Positions 36,232 through 44,262 of a stretch of 64,000 nt of DNA are shown piece after piece. The position numbers were made by a program, and so were the translations under genes. Numbering within the stretch: the stretch's first letter is position 1; each line of letters opens with the position of its first letter. The notes below the pieces were generated by a model that was not told the DNA's origin, made no database searches, and saw only the letters and a list, made by a program, of their open reading frames with translations. The stretch spans positions 124,001-188,000 of the forward strand of contig CP066701.1 in the NCBI GenBank assembly GCA_016756695.1, written 5' to 3'. Source of the stretch: Heyndrickxia sporothermodurans (GTDB taxonomy: Bacteria; Bacillota; Bacilli; Bacillales; Bacillaceae_C).

Positions 36232-37965
36232 TTATCTCTTTATTTCTAAAACCGTGTATGTTAATGGATCAATATCAACGCCATATTTTTCTTTAGCTTG
36301 GGCAACCGATATATAGCCATTTTTCACATCGCTTACGACTTTTTCGATTGGTCGTTTTAATGGGTTGCCGTATCCGCCGCCAGTAGCAGTAACTAATTGG
36401 GCTATATCTCCTTTATTTAGAGGATATCTTGCGGTAACGCCTATTGGCCCAATGATTTCACCATTCTTTTTCAAAATTCGAATATAGCTGGAAGACCCGT
36501 TTTCTCCGCCTTTCATACCCCATGGGGAAAATTGATGCCGCCCAAAGGTTGCAGAAAGCTTCTGGTTATCACTTAATGCCTGATAGGAACGAATGACGCC
36601 AGAACCGCCGTTAAACTCACCTGCTCCTGCTCCATCACAACGAAGGTTATACTCATCAACGAGAACACCATATCTTGTCTCAGCTACTTCAATTGGAATA
36701 TTATAGGTCTCGCCATCTCCCATACAGAACTGTCCGCGCTGACCATCCATGCCTTCACCTGCACCCCATCCCCCAACAGATGGCTCAACAATTAGGAAAG
36801 GGGCATTTGTATCTTGATGCTGTCCAGATAATACTACCGAACATACGGACAATAAATGACCGGCGGTTAAACGTTCTGGTAAAAGAGGCGCCAATGCTTT
36901 CCATATCAATTCCGCACCGCCAATCCGCCCTTCGAAATTCATAGATACCGGTGCAGGACGTTCAGCTGAAATAATCGAGCCTTTATCAGCTAATATCTTT
37001 AATGGAAAAAATACCCCTTCATTTATACTGTTCTGATCTGGATTCATAATGGCTAAATACATGACACGTACACTTGCAAGCAATCCAAAATAGGAACAGT
37101 TTACCGGATTTGTCACCTGTGGATGGCTTCCGCGAAAATCACAAATGAATTTGTCTTCTGTGATTGTAATCTTGACCTTGATTGGGTATGGTCCCCCTTT
37201 TTCAGGATCTCCCTCGATAAAATCCTCCGCAGTAAAGGTTCCTTTTGGAAGGAGCTCAAGCTCTTTTTTTGCAAGCTGCTCCCCCTGTTTTAATAGATTA
37301 TCAATAGCGGCCATAAGTAAATCTTTTGAATGTTTATTGCATAATTCTATAATTCTTTTTGCTCCTGTTTTTAGAGCAGCCACTTGAGCCCACATATCTC
37401 CTAAGGACAAATCCGGAAGGCGAACGTTGGCTGAAATAATATCAACAACGGCTTGGTTTACTTTTCCTCCATCAAAAAGCTTTACCCCAGTTAATTGCAG
37501 CCCTTCTTGATAAATTTCCGTTGAATCACTTGTAAATGAACCTGGATCCTTTCCACCCACCTCCGTCCAGTGGCCCTTGTTGGCAGAAAACGCCACCAAT
37601 TCCCCGTTATTGAAAATTGGCATTACAAGACCTACATCAGATAAGTGAGACCCACCACCGACATACGGGTCATTAATAATGATAATATCTCCGTCATTTA
37701 ATCCTTTGCCGTTATCAAATTTTTCGATGACATGCTGAACCATCGGACTTAGCATGCCTATGAAACTAGTAACACCATTTCCTTGGCTGATTAACTGGCC
37801 TTTGGAATCAGTTAAACCACAAGCATAATCAAGCACTTCATATATAATCGGACTCATTGATGTTCTAGCAAGAGCGAGAAACATTTCATCACCAATCGAC
37901 ATGAGCGAATCCTTAATCACTTCAATTGTAAATGGATTTACTTTTACATTATTAGCAGTTATCAT
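36232..37965 (-). CDS. hyuB: Hydantoinase/oxoprolinase subunit B
   Basis: HyuB family, 577 residues. With HyuA it forms an ATP-dependent amidohydrolase that opens hydantoin, N-methylhydantoin or 5-oxoproline type rings; acetophenone carboxylase is a relative. Motifs are GDIIIINDPYVGGGSHLSDVGLV (about 98-120), GHWTEVGGKDPGSF, GWGAGEGMDGQRGQF and YNLRCDGAGAGEFNGGSG. GAGGTGG lies 6 bp before the ATG at 37965, which begins one base after the hyuA stop, so the two are coupled. The substrate cannot be decided from sequence. Confidence 0.92.
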   Translation of the reverse strand: MITANNVKVNPFTIEVIKDSLMSIGDEMFLALARTSMSPIIYEVLDYACGLTDSKGQLISQGNGVTSFIGMLSPMVQHVIEKFDNGKGLNDGDIIIINDPYVGGGSHLSDVGLVMPIFNNGELVAFSANKGHWTEVGGKDPGSFTSDSTEIYQEGLQLTGVKLFDGGKVNQAVVDIISANVRLPDLSLGDMWAQVAALKTGAKRIIELCNKHSKDLLMAAIDNLLKQGEQLAKKELELLPKGTFTAEDFIEGDPEKGGPYPIKVKITITEDKFICDFRGSHPQVTNPVNCSYFGLLASVRVMYLAIMNPDQNSINEGVFFPLKILADKGSIISAERPAPVSMNFEGRIGGAELIWKALAPLLPERLTAGHLLSVCSVVLSGQHQDTNAPFLIVEPSVGGWGAGEGMDGQRGQFCMGDGETYNIPIEVAETRYGVLVDEYNLRCDGAGAGEFNGGSGVIRSYQALSDNQKLSATFGRHQFSPWGMKGGENGSSSYIRILKKNGEIIGPIGVTARYPLNKGDIAQLVTATGGGYGNPLKRPIEKVVSDVKNGYISVAQAKEKYGVDIDPLTYTVLEIKR

Positions 37966-37966
37966 C

Positions 37967-40012
37967 TTATTCCACCTCCGTATCAATCACTAAGTTTCCA
38001 TATTGATCCATTTCTAAAGATTGATTAGCATAAATAACAGTAGTCGCTGAACGCTCTTCAATGATTGCTGGACCTGCAATTTTCATGCCCGGCTCCATTT
38101 GTCCGCGGTCATATACAGGTGTTTCTGTCCATCCCTCATTCTTAAAGAACACCGGTCTATTTTCCTTTAAAGCCTCATGAACTGGTTTTCCTGTCTGCTG
38201 TAATTTTTGTAGAACTGGTTTTTCAACCTTACCGAAGCCTGTTAAATGCAGATTGACAATTTCGGTTTGTGCATCAGGCAATTTAAACGTGTAATTTTGT
38301 TCGTGGAGCTGATGGAATCTAGCAATAATTTCTTCTATGATTTCTTCTGTCCATTCAGTATTTGGTACAGGAACCTTCACTGTATGCTCTTGGCCGATAT
38401 ATCTCATATCGGCAAAACGATTAAATACAATCTGACCCTTATCCATACCTTCTTCGATAAACTGATGATAGGCTTGGTCAATCATTATCTCCCATTCTTT
38501 ATTGATTGCCGTTAAATCAATATCGTTTAATTGTTTAATATGGGTTTGAATATAATCGTGGCGAAGATCAGTCATTAACATTCCCCAGGCTGAAAAAACA
38601 GATGAAGCAACGGGGATAATGACCCTCTTCACTCCTAATTCCTGCGCAAGTGCTGATGCATGCATGGAGCCTCCGCCCCCAAAGGCAATCATTGTGAAAT
38701 CCTTAGGATCATACCCTTTGCGAATAGAAATTAATTTAAGTGCGTTGAGCATATTAGAATTAGCAATGTCAATAATACCCATTGCTCCTTCTTCCATTGT
38801 CAGGTCATAGTGAGAAGAAACCTTGTTCTCTATTGCCTGTTCTACTTTTGCTAAGTCAACTTCATAATCAAAGTTTTTCTTTGAAAGACGCCCGGTCACT
38901 AGATTAGCGTCTGTTGTTGTTGGCTCTTCACCACCTTGCCCGTATGCAACAGGACCAGGAATAGCTCCTGAAGATTGCGGTCCGACCTTTAAAGATCCCG
39001 TAGGATCAATCCACGCAATTGAACCGCCGCCATTTCCAATTTCGACAATATCAACAACCGGGACCTTAATAGGATAGCCCGCAGACTTTTCAGTTTTTTC
39101 GATGTAATAGTCTGTTGAAACCTTAACCTCACTATTAGTAATTAGTGAACACTTTGCTGTTGTCCCGCCAATATCAAATGCAATAATATTTTTCTCACCT
39201 AAAATTTGACCAAGTATCGCTGCTCCATATATCCCTGCAACAGGTCCCGATTCAACCATATTTATAGGTGAATGCTTTGCACCTTCAAAGGTAGTTGCGC
39301 CACCATTTGATTGCATGATATAGGTACTGCCGTTAACCCCATGGTTTTCCAGTTTTTTATTTAGCTTATCAATATAAGTGCCTGCAATTGGTTTCACATA
39401 GGAATTGAGAACCGTTGTGTTCGTTCTTTCGTATTCACGCCATTCCTTGGTAATCTCATGGGAAGCGGTTACAGCAATCTCGGGCCATAATTGCTTAATT
39501 AGTTCAACCGTTCTTATCTCATGAACAGGATTTATATAGGAGTGCAAGTAACAAACTGCAATTGCATCTACTTTTTCTTTTTTAAACAATGATAGAATGT
39601 CGGGAATTTGATCCTCATTTAAAGGACTTAGAACCTCCCCTTTATAATTTAAACGTTCATCTACTTCCAATCTTAAATACCTTTCGACAAATGGCTTAGG
39701 CTTTTGATAGCGAAAATTGTACAAATCTGGCCTGTTTCCCCTAGCAATTTCCAGAACATCTCTAGTTCCTTTTGTTGTGATCAGTCCAACCTTTACACCC
39801 TTCCGCTCCGTTAATGCGTTAATAACTACTGTTGAGCCATGAATAAACATATCAATGGATTTTGGTGTGATTCCGCTTTTTTCAATTACATCTATTACCC
39901 CTTTTTCAAATTGAGAGGGTGTTGTATGAGCCTTCGCTACTCCAAACGTTCCATTATCATCAACATACACAAGATCAGTAAATGTTCCCCCAATATCTGT
40001 AGCAACTCTCAT
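37967..40012 (-). CDS. hyuA: Hydantoinase/oxoprolinase subunit A
   Basis: HyuA family ATPase-like subunit of 681 residues. The N-terminal actin-like fold has MRVATDIGGTFTDLVYVDD (phosphate loop). A second phosphate loop is NIIAFDIGGTTAKCSLI (about 273-289). MVESGPVAGIYGAAILGQ and FGGGGSMHASALAQELGV (about 440) are conserved. The C-terminal beta domain ends with IEERSATTVIYANQSL. It starts at 40012 after AAAGGTGG. It is first in hyuA-hyuB-iclR-OPT. A palindromic operator lies 43-68 bp upstream. Confidence 0.93.
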   Translation of the reverse strand: MRVATDIGGTFTDLVYVDDNGTFGVAKAHTTPSQFEKGVIDVIEKSGITPKSIDMFIHGSTVVINALTERKGVKVGLITTKGTRDVLEIARGNRPDLYNFRYQKPKPFVERYLRLEVDERLNYKGEVLSPLNEDQIPDILSLFKKEKVDAIAVCYLHSYINPVHEIRTVELIKQLWPEIAVTASHEITKEWREYERTNTTVLNSYVKPIAGTYIDKLNKKLENHGVNGSTYIMQSNGGATTFEGAKHSPINMVESGPVAGIYGAAILGQILGEKNIIAFDIGGTTAKCSLITNSEVKVSTDYYIEKTEKSAGYPIKVPVVDIVEIGNGGGSIAWIDPTGSLKVGPQSSGAIPGPVAYGQGGEEPTTTDANLVTGRLSKKNFDYEVDLAKVEQAIENKVSSHYDLTMEEGAMGIIDIANSNMLNALKLISIRKGYDPKDFTMIAFGGGGSMHASALAQELGVKRVIIPVASSVFSAWGMLMTDLRHDYIQTHIKQLNDIDLTAINKEWEIMIDQAYHQFIEEGMDKGQIVFNRFADMRYIGQEHTVKVPVPNTEWTEEIIEEIIARFHQLHEQNYTFKLPDAQTEIVNLHLTGFGKVEKPVLQKLQQTGKPVHEALKENRPVFFKNEGWTETPVYDRGQMEPGMKIAGPAIIEERSATTVIYANQSLEMDQYGNLVIDTEVE

Positions 40013-40054
40013 GTAAAAACCACCTTTGTTAAATTTTTTGTGGGATAAAACTTA

Positions 40055-40080
40055 TGTCTCTATATAAGAACCATTGGTTC
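40055..40080. promoter_or_regulatory. Candidate operator upstream of hyuA
   Basis: GAACCA-T-TGGTTC is a perfect 13-bp palindrome at 40068-40080. Directly left of it TGTCTCTATATAAGA (40055-40069) matches the half-site and spacing of the palindrome at 36070 (TGTCTCT-N5-AGA). It lies where an IclR protein would control hyuA. Confidence 0.6.
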
Positions 40081-40502
40081 ATATATTATATATATTCCTA
40101 TTATATTTAATTTATAGAAAGTTATCAATATTTTAAGTAAGTTGATTATTTGAATACATATTCCAATTTTCTAAAAAAGATATTATGGAGGTTCTTGAAA
40201 TGATACAGTCTGCTGTTCCACTTCCGTTATGCATTTCTAGGAATTCTGTGGGGGGATGAAAGAAATGCTTTCTATAATGTGTTAATGATGAGCATTTGAC
40301 CACAAAAACGTATTTACCCGTCCATAAAAGGAACGGGTAGAAATAATGATATTTAATTTTTGGATTAATTAACAATAAGAGTACGATTGAGGATCACGAA
40401 AGGTAAGTTGTCTCACTATCTCGTTTTAATATTGGGGTTTCCATCTTTTTTGCAGTTGTTTTCGGATGTAAAAACTAGGATCATTCTCATTTGCTAACAA
40501 GA
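40081..40502. other. AT-rich intergenic region between hyuA and the repeat array
   Basis: No gene with a ribosome site or family likeness is seen on either strand. It contains poly(AT) stretches near 40085-40115 and a stem ACGGGTAGA-like pair around 40310-40340. It probably holds the hyuA promoter at its left edge. Confidence 0.4.
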
Positions 40503-40617
40503 TCAATCAAAATATCTCTTGAATGCATTATGAAGTACTTTTTCCTCTAATTACGTTAACCATGTTCCTTTTGGATGCCTTATGAAGCACATCTTCCTTT
40601 TATTTTGTTTATCATGT

Positions 40618-42124
40618 GGTTATGTAAATTATTTTGTGTAAATGATTTTGTTACCATATTTTTGACTATACTAAAATATATGTTCTTACCTGCTAGGGGG
40701 ATAGGGCAATGCTGGGGAGCAACCCGAGCACCTAGTAGGGTTCTGCACAAAAGGAGATGGGGTTTCCCCATCTTTTTCTCCTTTTGGGAGAACAATAGCG
40801 ATAAACCCTTAGGGCAGAGCCCTAACACGTCCCAATACAAATTGAAACGATTATTTTCCAAGCCGACCATTAAACATAATATCGAACTGTTGTCTACATT
40901 CTAACCATCCTGGAACGGGAATAGTCCATTTTTCTGTTACTCCTACTGTAGCGAGATAGACAATCTTTCTTAAAGCATTATCGCTAGGATAAGCATTCTT
41001 TGTTTTAGTCACCTTTCTAAGCTGTCTATGAAAGGCCTCAATCGTATTTGTTGTATATATTAACTTTCTAATTTCTACTGGGTAAGAGAAATAAGCAGTT
41101 AGCTCAAGCCAATTGTTTTCCCATGATTTGATAATTGATGGATATTTCGTTTCCCACTTATTTTTAAACTCTTCGAAAGCCACTTCAGCCTGTTCGAGCG
41201 TATAAGCTTTGTATACTTTCTTTAAATCATCCATTACCACTTTACGATTTTTAGTTGGGACATACTTCATATTATTTCGTAATTGGTGGATAACACATGA
41301 CTGAATAGTAGTATCTGGAAATGTTGCATTAATAGCTTCGGAGAAGCCAGAAAGCCCGTCTTTACAAGCGATTAGGATGTCTTCGACACCACGGCTTTTG
41401 AGCTCCTGACAAACATTTAGCCAAAAACTAGCACTCTCATTTTCACCTATCCAAATACCAAGGATGTCTTTGACTCCATCAGTATTAATACCTAAAACTG
41501 TATATGCAGCTTTACTAACAATTCTATTTTCATGTTTCACTTTAAAGTGAATCGCATCCAAAAACACAATTGGATAAACAGGGTCTAGTAGACGAGACTG
41601 CCATTCATAAACAAGAGGTAATATCTTATCCGTAACTTTACTTACCAAACTTGGAGAAACATTCACACCGTAAATATCCTTCATGTGACTTTCAATATCT
41701 CTAGTCGACATTCCTTTTGAATACAGGGCTATAATCTGGTCTTCCAGCCCATTGATGGATGTTTCGTATTTTTTAATGATTTGAGGTTCAAAATCTCCTT
41801 TACGATCTCTTGGTATGCTTAATTCGGTCTCACCAAACTTACTTTTAATCGTCTTTTTACTATACCCATTTCGGCTATTTCCCGAGTTATTGCCCCTTGA
41901 ATCGTGTTTTGAGTAACCTAGATGATTCTCGATTTCTGCTTCAAATACCTGTTGAAGAGTCTCCTTAAAAAGATCCTTAATCATGGCATGTATATCGTCA
42001 ACAGTTTCACATTGACCAGCCAATTCCCTGATTGTCATGTCCTTAAAATTTTGCATTAATGATCATCTCCTAGTTATAATTATTAGAAAATTATGACCAT
42101 TTACACGAAATTTTATACATTCTC
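40618..42124 (-). mobile_element. IS256-family element, intact copy
   Basis: Length is 1507 bp. The ends are GGTTATGTAAATTATTTTG (40618) and, on the other strand, GAGAATGTATAAAATTTCG (42124), sharing ATGTA and ATTT blocks over about 29 bp. The perfect 8-bp duplication TATCATGT is at 40610-40617 and 42125-42132. One transposase gene is followed by 233 bp of noncoding, hairpin-rich DNA. A near-identical second copy lies at 58961-60469. Confidence 0.95.
40851..42056 (-). CDS. IS256-family transposase
   Basis: Mutator-type DDE transposase of 401 residues, intact. Segments are EIENHLGYSKHDSRGNNSGNSRNG (about 42-65), TELSIPRDRKGDFEPQ, the first Asp in PIVFLDAIHFKVKHE (about 168), the second in DILIACKDGLSGFSEAI (about 232) and the Glu in YTTNTIEAFHRQLRK (about 340). 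The ATG at 42056 follows TAGGAGATG. The copy at 59029 differs by a 2-bp frameshift, so this one is the possible source of active enzyme. Confidence 0.95.
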   Translation of the reverse strand: MQNFKDMTIRELAGQCETVDDIHAMIKDLFKETLQQVFEAEIENHLGYSKHDSRGNNSGNSRNGYSKKTIKSKFGETELSIPRDRKGDFEPQIIKKYETSINGLEDQIIALYSKGMSTRDIESHMKDIYGVNVSPSLVSKVTDKILPLVYEWQSRLLDPVYPIVFLDAIHFKVKHENRIVSKAAYTVLGINTDGVKDILGIWIGENESASFWLNVCQELKSRGVEDILIACKDGLSGFSEAINATFPDTTIQSCVIHQLRNNMKYVPTKNRKVVMDDLKKVYKAYTLEQAEVAFEEFKNKWETKYPSIIKSWENNWLELTAYFSYPVEIRKLIYTTNTIEAFHRQLRKVTKTKNAYPSDNALRKIVYLATVGVTEKWTIPVPGWLECRQQFDIMFNGRLGK

Positions 42125-42306
42125 TATCATGTACCTCCTTAACGCTTTATGAGGCACTTCTTTCTTTTATTTTGCTAATCATGTACCTCATAAGTGCTTT
42201 ATGAAGCACTTCTTTCTTTAATTTTTATTATCATATATCTTATGAACATTCCATGAGGTACATTTTGATAAAATATTGTTTATGATATGATTCCAGCAGC
42301 AAAAAT

Positions 42307-42330
42307 AAGCCCTCTCACCGAGAAGGGCTT
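42307..42330 (-). terminator. Terminator of yhbH
   Basis: On the minus strand AAGCCCTTCTC pairs with GAGAGGGCTT, followed by ATTTTT. It lies 14 bp past the yhbH stop. Confidence 0.9.
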
Positions 42331-42343
42331 TTCATTTTACTTT

Positions 42344-43510
42344 TCAATTAAATACTTTTTCCTCTTCCTGCTTAAAAAAGCTTTTCATCGCATGGAAGAC
42401 GTCTGCTTTTTGCTTTAATATGAAGTATCGGAATTTATCATTTTTAATATTTTTATAGGCAGACATAAGAGTCGAATGGCGATTATACTGATTTACCTCA
42501 CCATAACCAAACATATTTGATACTTTCATTAATTCCTCGACTAGTTTGACACAGCGCGGATTGTCGGAGGTAAGATTATCCCCGTCTGAGAAGTGGAATG
42601 GATAAATATTGTAGCGAGATGGTTCGTATTTTTCATCGATTAAACTGATTGCTTTCCGATAGGCCGAGGAACATATCGTTCCACCACTTTCACCTTTGGA
42701 AAAAAAGTCTTCTTCTGAAACAACTTTTGCTTCCGTATGGTGGGCGATGAATTCGATATCGACCGTTTCATATTTTGTCCGTAAGAAGCGGGTCATCCAG
42801 AAGAAGAAGCTCCGGGTCATATATTTTTCCCAGACGCCCATGGAACCACTTGTGTCCATCATGGCGAGGACGACGGCCTTAGATTCAGGTTTTTGAATTT
42901 CATTCCACGTTCTAAATTTTAAATCTTCCTGGACGATTGGATGAAAACTTGGTTTACCACTGATTGCATTTCGTTTGAATGCCGTCATCATCGTTCTTTT
43001 TTTATCAATATTGCCCATTAATCCGGTTTTGCGGATATCATTGAATTCGATGTCTTCAATTGTATTTAAATCTTGCTCTTTTCGTTGTAAATTCGGTAAT
43101 TCCAATTGTTTAAATAATTCCTCTTCAAGCTCCATTAACGATACTTCTGCTTCATAATAATCTTCACCCGGCTGGTCGCCTGCCCCATCGCCTTTACCTG
43201 GCCCTTTTTGTGGCGCACCATCTCGTGCGACAACATCACCTACCTGACTCTCGCCGTCCCCCTGACCGACATGCTTATTCTTATCATAATTATAGCGTAT
43301 TTTGTATTCATCCAATGATCGAATCGGAATTTTGACCACATCACGGCCATCTGACATGATGATGCTTTCTTCTGTTATAAGGTCAGGCAAATTATTACGA
43401 ATCGCTTCCTGTACCTTTTCTTGATGTCGTTTTTGATCATCATGTCCTTTACGGTGGAGGGACCAATCTTCACTTGAAATAACAAACTGCTTGTGCTCTG
43501 ATTCAGTCAT
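42344..43510 (-). CDS. yhbH: Sporulation protein YhbH (DUF444)
   Basis: DUF444 protein of 388 residues with a C-terminal von Willebrand A-like domain: [19 protein letters not shown] (about 218-236) holds the MIDAS-type DxSGS motif. The N-terminus [25 protein letters not shown] and the Gly/Asp-rich stretch 90-120 are typical. Such proteins act with PrkA in spore-formers and with similar kinases elsewhere. The ATG at 43510 is preceded by GGAGGGG. It lies downstream of prkA, 750 bp apart with a terminator between, so the two are probably separate transcripts. Confidence 0.93.
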   Translation of the reverse strand: MTESEHKQFVISSEDWSLHRKGHDDQKRHQEKVQEAIRNNLPDLITEESIIMSDGRDVVKIPIRSLDEYKIRYNYDKNKHVGQGDGESQVGDVVARDGAPQKGPGKGDGAGDQPGEDYYEAEVSLMELEEELFKQLELPNLQRKEQDLNTIEDIEFNDIRKTGLMGNIDKKRTMMTAFKRNAISGKPSFHPIVQEDLKFRTWNEIQKPESKAVVLAMMDTSGSMGVWEKYMTRSFFFWMTRFLRTKYETVDIEFIAHHTEAKVVSEEDFFSKGESGGTICSSAYRKAISLIDEKYEPSRYNIYPFHFSDGDNLTSDNPRCVKLVEELMKVSNMFGYGEVNQYNRHSTLMSAYKNIKNDKFRYFILKQKADVFHAMKSFFKQEEEKVFN

Positions 43511-43779
43511 AATATTCCCCTCCTACATTTTTTTTTAAAACTTTCACCATATCTCCCTTATTTGCATACAATATTTTGGCTGTGTATTTAAGGAATGTAT
43601 AAAAAAATTATGGATTACTTTATCCTATGCAAGAAGTTAAGATTATTTACAAAAAATTATTATAATAAGGTAATTGTCTAATATGATTGGACGAGCTATC
43701 ATTAATAATTTTTATTAAAAAAATTAGCCCTGTTTAATGCGCAGACAATTGTTCAGCAAATCAAATAAACGTAGAAAAA
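43511..43779. other. Region upstream of yhbH
   Basis: AT-rich and without a gene. It should contain the yhbH promoter on the minus strand; I could not choose a site with confidence. Confidence 0.35.
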
Positions 43780-43799
43780 ACCAGGCAACGATGCCCGGT
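43780..43799. terminator. Bidirectional-looking terminator between prkA and yhbH
   Basis: ACC-GGC-style arms ACCAGGCA and TGCCCGGT enclose ACGA; T-tracts follow on both strands (CCTTTTTTT and TTTTTTC). It most likely ends the prkA transcript, although about 460 bp beyond its stop. Confidence 0.75.
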
Positions 43800-43931
43800 C
43801 CTTTTTTTACTCTGTTTACATAAAAGCATGGGGGGGAAATGATTGCCAATTAGCCAAGTTTTTGCGATCAGGTACATGGGGCGGTTCTTCCATCCATTCC
43901 CGTTCGACTACTATCATTTCCATGATAATCA

Positions 43932-44122
43932 ATATAAGCGGAAATTTTCCGGTTATATAGCAGAATAGAGCCCGGTTCGGAGTATATAAGCGGATGTTTT
44001 CCGGTTAAGCAAAGCAAAATTACTTATTTTCACGTTTTTAGCGTTAATAGTCGGAATCCTTCCGCCTATTTAAAGTATTTTCAGTGCTATTTACTATTTA
44101 AGAGAAATTTCTCCGCTTATTA
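43932..44122. repeat. Cluster of four related palindromes between yhbH and prkA
   Basis: Four imperfect palindromes of about 25 bp share a TAAGCGGA..TCCGGTTA-type core. They lie at 43932-43957, 43983-44007, 44044-44070 and 44098-44122, with spacings of 51, 61 and 54 bp. The first two are nearly identical (ATAAGCGGA..TTTTCCGGTTA). They sit in the 3' flank of prkA. Spacing recalls the 52-bp arrays elsewhere in the window, but the sequence is different. Confidence 0.7.
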
Positions 44123-44262
44123 TCAAACTCAATTTTGCTTCTAATGAACTTATACAACTTCTCCTTTAATTAAGCAAAAAAGACAAAATGCTAGACATCC
44201 TATGTTATTTGTACTGCGATTTTAGATTTACCGGACCTACTTCCCTATAGACTGATTATAAA

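Larger units (their letters stand above)
40503..42262. repeat. 52-bp tandem repeat array, family A, split by an IS256-family element
   Basis: About two units at 40503-40617 and two and a half at 42125-42262 belong to the same family as 33104-33465 (TATGAGGCACTTC..TAATCATGTACCTCATA) and lie in the same orientation. On the minus strand the units read MVNVIRGKSTS, MINKIKGRCAS (at the insertion edge), MISKIKERSAS (42147-42182) and MIIKIKERSAS, each ending at the same place. The array follows the yhbH terminator, as array 1 follows the OPT terminator. Confidence 0.88.

Noticed and set aside
40133-40375. 80-codon minus-strand frame upstream of hyuA
   Set aside because: No ribosome site and no recognisable domain; it lies in AT-rich intergenic DNA.
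40575-40904. Open frames on both strands at the right end of the IS256-family element (repeated at 60183-60530)
   Set aside because: They run through the structured noncoding IS end and the terminal repeat; no ribosome site and no likeness to known proteins.
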